Source of the DNA: an uncultured Fenollaria sp. | GTDB taxonomy: Bacteria; Bacillota; Clostridia; Tissierellales; Peptoniphilaceae | DNA length: 32,933 nt | Direction of reading: 5' to 3' | Assembly (NCBI RefSeq): GCF_946221515.1 | Contig: NZ_CAMJVK010000014.1 | Coordinates: 1-32,933 of the forward strand | Part shown: in pieces, positions 16,186 through 25,000 of the stretch | Layout of the letters: every line of letters starts with the position of its first letter | Position numbering within the stretch: the stretch's first letter is position 1 | Program-made: the position numbers and the translations under genes | Notes under the pieces: generated by a model | Seen by the model: only the letters and a program-made list of their open reading frames with translations | What the model was told of the DNA's origin: nothing | The model's database searches: none

Positions 16186-17391
16186 ATGAAAAAGAAAATT
16201 TTATTAACACTTTTTATTATTATGTCAATGACTGTGTTTGTAACATGTAAGGCGAAAAACGATGCAGATTTACAAAACGAAGCAAAAGTGAATAACGAGG
16301 CAAAAATAAATGGCGAAGCAAAAGTAAATGACAAGGCAAAAATAAATGACAAGGCAAAGCCAATAGAGGAGAAAAAACTCACAGAGAAGACAAAAGAGGA
16401 AAAGCTATTAGAAAAGATGTCTCTTGATGAAAAGATTGGCCAGATATTTATCGCGCGCTGCCCCGATAAAGATGCAGCGGCATTAGCTAAGAAGCATCAC
16501 TTAGGCGGCTATATATTATTTGGAAGAGACTTTAAAGGCAAAACGAAAGACGCAGTAGTAAAAAATATACAAAGCTATCAAAACGCTTCGAAGATAGCTA
16601 TGTTCATAGCCGTGGACGAAGAAGGCGGCACAGTCAATCGTGTGAGCACGAACAAGAATTTCAGAAAATATCCATTCGCCTCACCGCAGTATTTGTATAA
16701 GCATGGCGGCATGGATAGAATTAAGAGTGACGCGAAAGAAAAATCAGAACTATTAAAAAGCATAGGCATAAATCTAAATTTTGCGCCAGTCGCAGATATT
16801 TCTACGAACAAAAATGACTTTATATATAAAAGAAGCTTTGCTAAGGACCCAGCCGAAACTGCAGAATATGTAAAAAGCGTTGTAAGCGTGATGAACGAAG
16901 CGCGCATGGGCAGCGTCCTAAAACATTTTCCAGGCTATGGCAATAACAAGGACACCCACACAGACCTTGTTCGCGACAAGAGGCCAATGGAAAAATTTAA
17001 GAGCGAAGACTTTCTTCCATTCAAGGCAGGGATAAACGCCAAAGCATCGATGGTACTTGTCTCACACAATATAGTAGAGACCATGGATAAGAATGCGCCG
17101 GCATCCATATCCCCAGCAGTTCATAAAATTTTGAGAAATGAGCTAGCCTTTGATGGCGTCATCATCACAGATGATCTGGCAATGCAAGGCGTAAAGAAGT
17201 TTGTAGGCGAGAAGAATGCCGCAGTACTTGCGCTTAAGGCAGGCGCCGACATGCTTTGCTCCACAGACTTTATTAATGACATAGCGGCCGTTAAGGCAGC
17301 CGTGGCAAATGGCGAGATAGAAGAAAAAGACATCGACGAACACGTTTTGCGCGTCTTAAGAGCAAAAATAAATTTAGAAATAATTAAATAA
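16186..17391 (+). CDS. Glycoside hydrolase family 3 (NagZ-like beta-N-acetylhexosaminidase) lipoprotein
   Basis: Secreted or membrane-tethered glycosidase of 401 residues. A signal peptide ends in FVTC, so Cys21 is a likely lipidation site, although Thr before Cys is an unusual lipobox. Five hexapeptide units of the type NEAKVN (residues 31-60) form a charged linker. The GH3 barrel follows: LGGYILFGRDF, IAVDEEGGTVNRV, then KHFPGYGNNKDTHTD (K246-H247, D256, H258), which is the Asp-His acid/base loop of NagZ-type enzymes, and IITDDLAMQGV (D329-D330) with the nucleophile. Many NagZ proteins have His where Tyr251 stands. NagZ-type enzymes cut GlcNAc from peptidoglycan fragments, so wall turnover is the probable role. 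Adjacent to trmB with no gap; ends in a hairpin terminator. Confidence 0.9.
   Translation: MKKKILLTLFIIMSMTVFVTCKAKNDADLQNEAKVNNEAKINGEAKVNDKAKINDKAKPIEEKKLTEKTKEEKLLEKMSLDEKIGQIFIARCPDKDAAALAKKHHLGGYILFGRDFKGKTKDAVVKNIQSYQNASKIAMFIAVDEEGGTVNRVSTNKNFRKYPFASPQYLYKHGGMDRIKSDAKEKSELLKSIGINLNFAPVADISTNKNDFIYKRSFAKDPAETAEYVKSVVSVMNEARMGSVLKHFPGYGNNKDTHTDLVRDKRPMEKFKSEDFLPFKAGINAKASMVLVSHNIVETMDKNAPASISPAVHKILRNELAFDGVIITDDLAMQGVKKFVGEKNAAVLALKAGADMLCSTDFINDIAAVKAAVANGEIEEKDIDEHVLRVLRAKINLEIIK
16276..16365 (+). repeat. Five in-frame 18-bp repeats coding a hexapeptide linker
   Basis: Five consecutive 18-bp units encode NEAKVN, NEAKIN, GEAKVN, DKAKIN and DKAKPI between the signal peptide and the catalytic domain of the GH3 lipoprotein. 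This is a probable length-variable spacer through the cell wall. Confidence 0.85.
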
Positions 17392-17401
17392 ACACACAAA
17401 A

Positions 17402-17427
17402 GCGGACTAAGATAAAACTTAGCCCGC
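17402..17427. terminator. Bidirectional terminator between the glycosidase and the ArsC-like gene
   Basis: GCGG-A-CTAAG (17402-17411) pairs with CTTAG-C-CCGC (17418-17427). A T7 run follows on the plus strand. On the reverse strand the odd pair becomes G-U, so the stem is complete, and TTTTG follows. It serves both convergent units. Confidence 0.8.
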
Positions 17428-17438
17428 ATATTTTTTTC

Positions 17439-17786
17439 TTACGCTAAATATTTTTTCACATCAGGACCCACAGCTACGAAAGAGCCATCGTCTCTGGTAA
17501 GTATCGGTCTCTTCACAAGCATGCCATTAGTCGATAAAAGTTTGTACTTTTCATCGTCCGTCATATCAGCCAGCTTGTCCTTGAGATTCATGTCCCTATA
17601 AACAAGGCCCGAAGTGTTGAAGAAACGCTTAATGTCAAGACCCGACGCCTTGTGCCATTTCTTTAGTTCCGCTTTAGTCGGGACATCCTTGTCAATCTCC
17701 CTGTAAGTGTATTTTATATTCTTTTCGTCAAGCATCTTTTCAATGCCCTTACATGTAGTGCATTTTTTGTATCCAATAAGAATCAT
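17439..17786 (-). CDS. ArsC/Spx-family thioredoxin-fold protein
   Basis: Small cytoplasmic protein of 115 residues in the ArsC/Spx/YffB family. The redox motif CTTC (Cys9, Cys12) is near the N-terminus and the family C-terminal block MLVKRPILTRDD is intact. Members are glutaredoxin-type arsenate reductases, RNA-polymerase-binding regulators (Spx) or uncharacterised. Spx proteins usually have a longer C-terminus. No arsenic-resistance gene is nearby, so a reductase role is not supported by context. It follows the flavin reductase gene after 9 bases, in one operon, suggesting a redox-related role. Confidence 0.85.
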   Translation of the reverse strand: MILIGYKKCTTCKGIEKMLDEKNIKYTYREIDKDVPTKAELKKWHKASGLDIKRFFNTSGLVYRDMNLKDKLADMTDDEKYKLLSTNGMLVKRPILTRDDGSFVAVGPDVKKYLA

Positions 17787-17795
17787 ATTGCCCTC

Positions 17796-18359
17796 CTATT
17801 CCATAAGCTTCTTGCCAATATCATAAGCCTTCGCAAGTTTTTCACCTAACAAATTATAAGTGTTTTCGCAAGCGTTGTAAAAAATGAGATTCATCTTAGC
17901 TGTATCAATAGAGCCATCTGCCTGAAGATATTTCTCGTCAATAGATATATTTTTAATCTCGCCGATAAGGTTCTCACTCACTTCATCGTAGTCAATAAGC
18001 TCACACTCAATAGTCATAGGTAGATTAGTTATGACAGGCGCGTTCACAAACTCAGACTTAGCAGTTTCAAAAGAAGTTTTCGCAAGCTTGTTTTGAACCT
18101 TGTTTCCGCTAGTCATGCCAACATAGTCCGCATCGACCATGTGGGCCTCATCCGCAAAAGACACAGTGAAAGCCTTTTCACGCATAGCATTGATTATGGT
18201 CCTCTTGCCCTTGCCAATGTAAATGGAAACCTTAGTAAAATCGCCCAAAGTACCATAAGCCGCGTTCATGGCGTTCGCAGATCCGTCTTCATTGTAAGTC
18301 GCTACAAGCAAGACAGGAAGCGGCATGAAATATGGTTTAACACCCAAGTTTTTCCTCAT
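17796..18359 (-). CDS. Flavin reductase family protein (FMN-binding)
   Basis: Flavin-reductase-like split-barrel protein of 187 residues. The family pattern is seen in PLPVLLVATYNEDGSANAMN, KRTIINAMREKAFTVSF and VGMTSGNKVQNKLAKT. Such proteins bind FMN and either reduce flavin with NAD(P)H or act as flavoproteins of unknown substrate. The start has a good AAGGAG ribosome site 8 bases away. First gene of a two-gene unit with the ArsC-like protein, driven by the promoter at 18422-18449. Confidence 0.88.
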   Translation of the reverse strand: MRKNLGVKPYFMPLPVLLVATYNEDGSANAMNAAYGTLGDFTKVSIYIGKGKRTIINAMREKAFTVSFADEAHMVDADYVGMTSGNKVQNKLAKTSFETAKSEFVNAPVITNLPMTIECELIDYDEVSENLIGEIKNISIDEKYLQADGSIDTAKMNLIFYNACENTYNLLGEKLAKAYDIGKKLME

Positions 18360-18421
18360 AATATCAACTCCTTAATAGATATATACCCAAAATATTTTCA
18401 CTTATTTTACAAATTCACCTT

Positions 18422-18449
18422 ATTATACTCATCCAAATCATATTTGCAA
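18422..18449 (-). promoter_or_regulatory. Promoter of the flavin reductase operon
   Basis: Reverse strand TTGCAA (18444-18449), 16-bp spacer and perfect TATAAT (18422-18427), about 62 bases before the start codon. Confidence 0.7.
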
Positions 18450-18460
18450 TTTAAAACAAA

Positions 18461-18754
18461 TCATTCAATAAACTTTCTATTTTGAATTCGATCAATAACT
18501 TCATCAGTAAGATGTGTATATACCTCCATTTCTTCTTCTAATTCTGTTGCATTCTTGAAAGTATCTATATAAGCTTTGGTAAGATCTGCATTTTCTTTAA
18601 ATTCTTTAGGCATAATCCATTCTTTTAAAGCATTAATTATCTCATCGTCAGAAGAATAGTTTTTTATACACGCATTTATGTACCGTACAATCAAATCCCT
18701 AGGATAGCCATCCTCCATAAGCATGTCAATAACATCATCATATACAGTTTTCAT
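18461..18754 (-). CDS. Unrecognised small protein downstream of the CRISPR array (second gene)
   Basis: 97 residues, acidic and mainly helical in appearance (YDDVIDMLMEDGYPRDLI, then TELEEEMEVYTHLTDEVIDR). It has no signal peptide, membrane segment or catalytic motif that I recognise. The ATG has a strong GGAGG site at a good distance, so translation is likely. It follows the other unknown gene after 15 bases, and the pair sits on the same strand just beyond the end of the CRISPR array. Function unknown. Possibilities include a toxin-antitoxin or immunity-type pair, a mobile-element remnant, or a CRISPR-associated accessory; nothing here decides. Confidence 0.75.
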   Translation of the reverse strand: MKTVYDDVIDMLMEDGYPRDLIVRYINACIKNYSSDDEIINALKEWIMPKEFKENADLTKAYIDTFKNATELEEEMEVYTHLTDEVIDRIQNRKFIE

Positions 18755-18769
18755 ATAAGCCTCCTAAAA

Positions 18770-19084
18770 TTATTTATGCTTCTTTCTATACTCATCTATA
18801 AACTCTTTGAAATACTTGTCATCAAGTTCTAACAAGTTCGAATTAGGATTTTCAAGAATCTTGATTGCCTTCTCAATAGCCCCTTCAGGTATTTCCTTGT
18901 TAACCTCTTTGCCTCTTGTAAACGTATAATCAGTGTAAGATACTTCTCCCTTTCTTATGTTTTTATCAGTAACATTAACAGAATCTATTCCTATAAGAGC
19001 GAATCTGCCATCTTCTAACTCGCATAATAAGCCTCCAGCCTCAAAATATCCTATTGCTCTTTTAAATTTCACTTGTGTAAACAC
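18770..19084 (-). CDS. Unrecognised small protein directly beyond the CRISPR array (first gene)
   Basis: About 104 residues. The N-terminal part looks like beta strands (RAIGYFEAGGLLCELEDGRF, then ALIGIDSVNV) and the C-terminal part like helices (GAIEKAIKILENPN, then KYFKEFIDEYRKKHK). I do not recognise the family. The start is uncertain: GTG at 19084 lies only one base from an AAGGA site, GTG at 19072 lies 14 bases from it, and an in-frame stop blocks anything further upstream. The ATG overlapping the first GTG is out of frame and soon stops. The 5' end may have been altered when the array moved or grew, since only 45 bp separate it from the last repeat. No good promoter is visible, so it may rely on transcription from the array. 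Confidence 0.65.
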   Translation of the reverse strand: MFTQVKFKRAIGYFEAGGLLCELEDGRFALIGIDSVNVTDKNIRKGEVSYTDYTFTRGKEVNKEIPEGAIEKAIKILENPNSNLLELDDKYFKEFIDEYRKKHK

Positions 19085-19129
19085 ATCCTTTATATATTGA
19101 TTTTATGAATAAAATAATTCTCTTGCTTT

Positions 19130-20155
19130 TGATTTTTTACTAATGAAATTACATGACTCTCAAACTTTGCCGATAGTTTCAGATAGTGCTTGTTTGTTTT
19201 ACTTACTAATGAAATTACATGACTCTCAAACCAAGGACTATGGCTTTAAGGCTATTTACAAGTTTTACTTACTAATGAAATTACACGACTCTCAAACGGC
19301 TATGGCTTACCAAAAGACATGAACGCAGTTTTACTTACTAATGAAATTACATGACTCTCAAACATGTTCGTAAGATAAACAAAATATATATAAGTTTTAC
19401 TTACTAATGAAATTACATGACTCTCAAACCAAGATGAGATTGATTATATAAAACTAAAAGTTTTACTTACTAATGAAATTACATGACTCTCAAACTAATA
19501 TCGCATAGTTCGGGTAAAGCCTTTTGTTTTACTTACTAATGAAATTACATGACTCTCAAACTATAGGCACTCTATCTTTGTCGCCACCAGTGTTTTACTT
19601 ACTAATGAAATTACATGACTCTCAAACACTTCTCTGTCTAGTCCGTCATTCATAAGTGTTTTACTTACTAATGAAATTACATGACTCTCAAACTTAGCTC
19701 CTTTCTGTATACGAAATCGTTCGGTTTTACTTACTAATGAAATTACATGACTCTCAAACTGTAAGCAAGAGGCGGAGCGGTTTGCAAGGGTTTTACTTAC
19801 TAATGAAATTACATGACTCTCAAACGTGATATAAATAATCCACCTTATGAGGCTGGTTTTACTTACTAATGAAATTACATGACTCTCAAACCTTATAGAT
19901 AAGAACATTAAAAGCATTCTTGTTTTACTTACTAATGAAATTACATGACTCTCAAACCTGTCTTTGGTATATTCAGAAATTACGCCTGTTTTACTTACTA
20001 ATGAAATTACATGACTCTCAAACAACTATAACAGCGTAAGCGTTGAGTTATGTGTTTTACTTACTAATGAAATTACATGACTCTCAAACTGTAGTCGTGT
20101 TATTGTAACACAAAATCAAGTTTTACTTACTAATGAAATTACATGACTCTCAAAC
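19130..20155 (-). CRISPR. Type II-A CRISPR array, 16 repeats and 15 spacers
   Basis: Sixteen 36-bp repeats alternate with fifteen 30-bp spacers at a strict 66-bp period (repeats begin at 19130, 19196, 19262 and so on to 20120). In crRNA orientation (reverse strand) the repeat begins GTTTGAGAGTCATGTAATTT and ends AGTAAGTAAAAC. Orientation is fixed by three signs: the repeat at 19130-19165 is degenerate in its last seven positions, as a leader-distal repeat usually is; the other end abuts an ATTTGAG leader anchor; and only this orientation pairs with the tracrRNA. One internal repeat (19262-19297) has a single change at 19286; the rest are identical. The newest spacer is at 20090-20119. Spacer origins cannot be told without a search. 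Confidence 0.98.
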
Positions 20156-20195
20156 CTCAAATTCGTTTTGAGAGTCACTAGGCAGACGATTGCCT
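20156..20195 (-). promoter_or_regulatory. CRISPR leader
   Basis: The 40-bp gap between the csn2 stop and the first repeat. Its array-proximal end reads GAATTTGAG and contains ATTTGAG, the leader-anchoring site known to direct spacer insertion in type II-A systems. Next to it, TGACTCTCAAA (20167-20177) is an exact inverted copy of part of the first repeat. Beside the csn2 stop, AGGCA and TGCCT form a short hairpin. No clear promoter is visible here; the array may be read from the cas operon or from a site inside csn2. Confidence 0.8.
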
Positions 20196-20864
20196 TTATA
20201 TTTCACATAAGTCTTCGTCTATAATACGAAGAATTTCGTTTTCTATGAGTTTTCTTTTGAGTTGGTTTTGTAAGCAAAACACTGTAATATTATTATAACA
20301 TATAAAGTTCTGTAGCTCAATTAAATCCGCATCTGTTAAAAAGTTATCTAGATTAACAAATATAAATAATTTAGTTCCTGATAAATCACTACTAATTCTC
20401 ATATAATCTATAATCATTGATGTTAAATTATTTACTTCTGTATCGATGTGTAAGTTAACTGCTTTAAATATGTTCTGATAGTCCAAACCATCATATATTA
20501 ATTCGTAATCTGATGAAAATACTATCTCTTCAATATAGTCTTTTAAAACGTTTTCAAAAACTAATCTTTTTTCATATATTTCCTCATTTGAACTATTGTC
20601 AATAATTTTTTCATATAATTTTTTTAAATTCTTTGCATTGTTTGGATCTAAAGTAAAAGGATCAATTATTAGCTCTGCGTATTTCTTAAAGCCAAGCTCT
20701 TTTAAATCATCTTGTAATATGATTTTACCCTCTTCAGTTGACATTTCAATATGAAGCTGCTTGATAAAAGAAATAAATAATTCTCTATTCTCTATGAGTA
20801 GGGTATTGATTACTTTGCTTTTTAATTCAAATGAGTTATCAAAATATTCACTTATTATATTCAT
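20196..20864 (-). CDS. csn2: CRISPR adaptation protein Csn2
   Basis: Csn2 forms a ring-shaped tetramer that slides on double-stranded DNA ends and takes part in spacer acquisition with Cas1, Cas2 and Cas9. It marks the system as subtype II-A. The 222-residue length fits the short Csn2 group. Sequence conservation in this family is low; the call rests on recognisable stretches (FELKSKVINTLLIENRELF, KLFIFVNLDNFLTDADLIEL) and on its fixed place as the last cas gene before the array. Its ATG overlaps the cas2 stop (ATGA), an AGGAAG site lies upstream, and its own stop is 40 bp from the first repeat. Confidence 0.92.
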   Translation of the reverse strand: MNIISEYFDNSFELKSKVINTLLIENRELFISFIKQLHIEMSTEEGKIILQDDLKELGFKKYAELIIDPFTLDPNNAKNLKKLYEKIIDNSSNEEIYEKRLVFENVLKDYIEEIVFSSDYELIYDGLDYQNIFKAVNLHIDTEVNNLTSMIIDYMRISSDLSGTKLFIFVNLDNFLTDADLIELQNFICYNNITVFCLQNQLKRKLIENEILRIIDEDLCEI

Positions 20865-21181
20865 AGCACTATAAGCTTCCTATCATCTGTAATATACTCA
20901 TTTTTAACATCTCCTACTAGTATCTCCATTTTAGAAAATTGTTTTTCAGTTATTGTTATCATCTGCACAAGTCCATTAGGCGGTATATTCTGTTTGACTT
21001 TAAAAGTAATTGCTTCTGCTGAGCTCATATTTTTTGTTATTTTAGAATAAACTGATTCTTGCATCATCATAAAACCATTTTGTATCAAAAATTTTCTAAA
21101 AGTTCTATAGTTTTGCCTATCGTTAACGGTAAGTGTTTGCAAATCAAAAAATATTAATACTCTCATATATCTATAACTCAT
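20861..21181 (-). CDS. cas2: CRISPR-associated endoribonuclease-fold protein Cas2
   Basis: Structural partner of Cas1 in the spacer-integration complex. 106 residues with the ferredoxin-like start MRVLIFFDLQTLTVNDRQNY, FRKFLIQNGFMMMQESVY and GLVQMITITEKQFSKM, as in type II Cas2. The long start at 21181 overlaps cas1 by 11 bases and has an AAGG site about 10 bases upstream. The family usually begins at the internal Met6 (21166), which has no clear ribosome site, so the exact start is open. Ends in a 4-base overlap with csn2. Confidence 0.95.
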   Translation of the reverse strand: MSYRYMRVLIFFDLQTLTVNDRQNYRTFRKFLIQNGFMMMQESVYSKITKNMSSAEAITFKVKQNIPPNGLVQMITITEKQFSKMEILVGDVKNEYITDDRKLIVL

Positions 21182-22049
21182 ATCGTGGAAACCTTATTAA
21201 TGATGTATCCATCTGATTTAAAGCATCAAAAACGGATTTTGTGTATATATCTATGGCGTTATTAATTGTTTGCTCTTTACCATCTATCATACATGTTCTA
21301 TTCAATGTATTTATCAAATGAATTTTAACATCGTTATTAAATACTTCATCGGCATAATCGTATGCTTCTGTATCAACCAAAACTCTCCATGGCTCTATAA
21401 GATCGCTTGATAAGTTGAACTGATTGAACATATTGTCATGAAATATTCCTAACTGTGTTATATATCCTTGTGCGACAACACTTCGATTTATCGCTGAAAG
21501 CAAAATGCTGTAGCCATAGTTAAGTATTTTATTTGTATTTGAGTCATCGTTTCTAGTAAAGTCCATACCAAAAAGTGAATTAAAATATACTTTTGCAGCA
21601 TGTCCTTCTCTGTTAGTAATGTCGCCGTCAAGAACTTCTTTTATATATAGCTCTAACAGTCCAGAATTTTCTTTATTGTGCTTTTCTAATAGCTCTTTTT
21701 GATTCGATATTTTTTCTTTTATTATTAGCTTCCAAACCTCTGCCTTAACAGTATCCTTCCACTTTATCTGGCTCCTTATCTTTTCACTGGTATTGTATGA
21801 GTTATAGTATGGAACTAATTCAGATACAGGATTTCTTTTTTCATCACATAATATAAACTTTATTTTATTTTTTTGAAATTCATTCATAAGAGCTGCTGTT
21901 ATTGATACTTCTGTTGTATTAAGGATGACGTGGGATATATCTTTAAGATATATCCTCTTTATCTCATTATCTTGCATCCTTACAATCATGTGCCCCATCT
22001 TAAATGAAAGCTTCGCTCTTTGATTTATTACAACTGTTCTCCAAGTCAT
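21171..22049 (-). CDS. cas1: CRISPR integrase Cas1 (type II)
   Basis: Metal-dependent integrase that inserts new spacers at the leader end of the array with Cas2. 292 residues, the normal type II length. The metal ligands are visible: Glu148 in NREGHAAKVYF, His204 in GIFHDNMFNQF and Glu219 in DLIEPWR. The N-terminal MTWRTVVINQRAKLSFK is typical of type II Cas1. The ATG overlaps the cas9 stop by four bases, implying translational coupling, and its end overlaps cas2. Confidence 0.97.
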   Translation of the reverse strand: MTWRTVVINQRAKLSFKMGHMIVRMQDNEIKRIYLKDISHVILNTTEVSITAALMNEFQKNKIKFILCDEKRNPVSELVPYYNSYNTSEKIRSQIKWKDTVKAEVWKLIIKEKISNQKELLEKHNKENSGLLELYIKEVLDGDITNREGHAAKVYFNSLFGMDFTRNDDSNTNKILNYGYSILLSAINRSVVAQGYITQLGIFHDNMFNQFNLSSDLIEPWRVLVDTEAYDYADEVFNNDVKIHLINTLNRTCMIDGKEQTINNAIDIYTKSVFDALNQMDTSLIRFPRYEL

Positions 22050-25000
22050 AGCTTTAATAAATCGACTTCATTTTCAAATAAGCCTGTTATTGATTGGTTT
22101 ATTATTTTGAATTCTTTAAATTCTTTAAATTTATTAGATAAAAACACTACACCTGTTTTCTTCTTTCCACCTATTAGTTCGGTATTAACTCCGTTGTTTT
22201 GTGGGCCAAAGATTAGCAAGAGTTGGTTCAATTGAACGATTTGATCTTTTATATCCAATTTTTTAAACAATTCAAATCCACTACTTATTTTATCTGCTTG
22301 ATTATTCTTTTTGTTTTTATATATAGAGTTTTTAAGCTTTTCATCTAATAACTTGTATAATCTTTCATTCTCTTCTTTTGAAAGTAATTCGTATTTATTT
22401 ATTGTTGTGTTTTTGTTTTCGGAGTATCTTTTAATAAATTTTTCTATTTTTTTAATGTACTTCATTGACTTTATATCAAGAATCAACTGAACAGCGCCAG
22501 AAACTGCAAGTCTGTCATTTGTTCTGCCCGTTAGGTGATAATAATAGCCATCAACTTTAACAAGTGAATTTAACTTAATTTTATCCACTAAAATACTAAG
22601 ATTTTTAGCATTAAGCGATTCTTCAAAATATTTAACAAGCATGTTTTTATCAGCGCTAACTTTCTCTTTTAAGTAAAGAGGAACCGTTTCTATTGTATAA
22701 AACTCTTTTCCATCTTTTTCGTATTTTATAGCACAAAAATATGCTGTACTTGCTTTGTTGTATCCACCATATTTATTAATATCTGCTTTTGGCGAATTTT
22801 CTTTTTGAGAAATTTGACCGCTACCCTTTCTCATTAGATTTACATCAAATAAAGCGCCTTTGCCCTCATAGCTCATTCTTGTAAATAATATATTTCTATT
22901 ATTAATATTTTTCTTTACATTAGCAATACTACCAGGCTTGCCTGTTTCTTCATCATTTGCCTTCCAAGCAATATAGCCGTTTCTTTCAACATCGTATTCA
23001 AATAGTTTTTCTAAATTATAGTATCTCGCACTTTTGTCTTTTTTAATAAAGTTTCTTGGATCCTTTGTAAATTTTGTATCATAAATGTTGCCAACAACTA
23101 TATTTAGATAAGCATCATGTGCATGATGGTAATCATTAACTGCTCTTGATTTAACAATATCAAACTTTTGCCTAAATATACTTACATTGCCCGCTTTTAC
23201 ATAGACTACTTCTGAATCTTGACAAATTCTCTTTAATAAATTTGCTGTTTCTTTACTTGCTTGTCTTGTCTCAACCATTTGTCTTTCGATAAAGCCAGCA
23301 AGTTCATCATCTGTAAAAGCTGTTTTTCTAATTAGTCTAGCATATTTTTTATCTCCAATTAAGTTTTTATCGTGTAAAATCTTCCAAAATCTTTCAAGTT
23401 TAGGTCTTAGAGCGTCTGGAATTACACTATTATCTATAGGATAATTATTTCCTTTCTTTAGGTTTAAATCTTTCTTTACTAAAACTCTATTTTCTATAGA
23501 GTCATCATATAGTTTTGATTTTGGATATATATGATCTTGGTCGTATATATTTTGTGATTTTAAATCGTCCAAATCAATATCCTCTAGGCTGTACATGCAC
23601 TTTCCTAATTGTGTATAATATAGGTATAAGTTATCCCATCTGAAATCAGCATCATTTCTTTCTTCTATGTTTTTAAGTTTATAGTCATAATCATCTTTAC
23701 CAATTTCATTAATGATATCCTTTTTGTTTGCTTTATAAAATTCTAGTAAAGTTTTCTTTCTTGAGTCTTTACGGCCACTTCCGTCGCTTCCTCTAGCCAT
23801 TTCCACAAAAATCTTAGCTGGATCGTTTTTCTTTATACTCTTTATTTCTTCAACAATTTGAAGACTTTGCCAAAGCATTCTCTTTACTGAAGGTGAAAGA
23901 TATAGATCATCAAGCATTGAGTATGAGAATTTTTCATCTAAAATAAATGATTTATTTATTTTATCAATCTCATCAAGTAAGGTGAATCTCTTGCTCATTA
24001 GCTCCATGTGATTTAGACTATAGTTTCTCATAAAACCAATTAAAGTATCTGTTTCACCAGTTTCTTTGTTTGTAAAAGTAATGCCAGTTAAAAATTTCTT
24101 AGAAAATCTTCCCCATTCTGAATATCTTAAATTTTTTAATTTTTTAATCTCTTCTTCAGTAAATATATCTTTATAATCTCTTTTAATTTTTCTTCCTAAA
24201 TATTTTTTATCATCGCCATACAAGCTTATATCTTTTATAATATTTTCTGAAGCTATTTTGTATTTATCTTGCTCTATTTTGTCACCAATTATTTTCTTTA
24301 TATCTATATAAGAAGCTAAGTTTTGTTTGAAATCACCGTCTATTCCAGTTAATACAATGTCTCCAGTAATGTTTTTTTCTTTCTTTATAAACTCTATAGT
24401 TCTTTTTTGTGTTACTTTTTTATACTTTTTAAACAATTCTTCGTAAATCTTTTTCTTTAATTCATCATCGACTAATTCGCCATTGATTTTTAAGTTATTT
24501 AGCTCGTTTAGAACCATATACTCTCTATAAAGAAGAGAGTTTTTGGGAAGAACTATCTCATCCTTTATATAAGAGCAAGTATTGAGTTTTGTATCTATAA
24601 AGAATTCTCTTGATTTTTCAATATCAATTTTATCTTCAAAATTCCAAGGAGTTACTTTTCCCGATTCTTTTCTTACTACCCAAGAATTACCTGTGCTTGT
24701 ATTATGACTTGAATTAAGCGGTCCAACATAGTAAGGTATTCTAAAAGTTAAAAGTGATATTATTTTATCTTTTACAGTCCATCCATCTTCTTCTTTATTT
24801 AAAAAATCATAATACTTTGATTGATTTTCAAGTATCTTTTTAAGTTCAAGTTCCTTTAATTGATATGGTATAACAGAGTTATCTCCTGTTCTTTGTTTAG
24901 GCAAAAAGTTCCCCTTGTCAATTTCGTTTTTAATATATTCAAGTTTTTCAGTAAATTCAGTATCATTTAGCTTATCTTTATTAAGTTCTTCAGATAGATT

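Noticed and set aside
17439..17786. Arsenate resistance locus
   Set aside because: Only the ArsC/Spx fold is present; there is no ArsR, ArsB or similar gene nearby and the operon partner is a flavin reductase.
19561..20025. A 154-codon open frame on the reverse strand across the CRISPR array
   Set aside because: Its protein is just the repeated translation of the 36-bp repeat (FESHVISLVSKT) at 22-residue intervals; the 66-bp period is divisible by three, which keeps the frame open by chance.
20090..20119. Small palindrome GTGTTA-TTG-TAACAC in the newest spacer
   Set aside because: It probably reflects the protospacer source; a six-base arm is not enough to suggest a function in the array.
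19130..20155. Reading the array on the plus strand, where the repeat starts with GTTTTA like some type II repeats
   Set aside because: The degenerate repeat, the ATTTGAG leader anchor, the position of csn2 and pairing with the tracrRNA all require the reverse strand.
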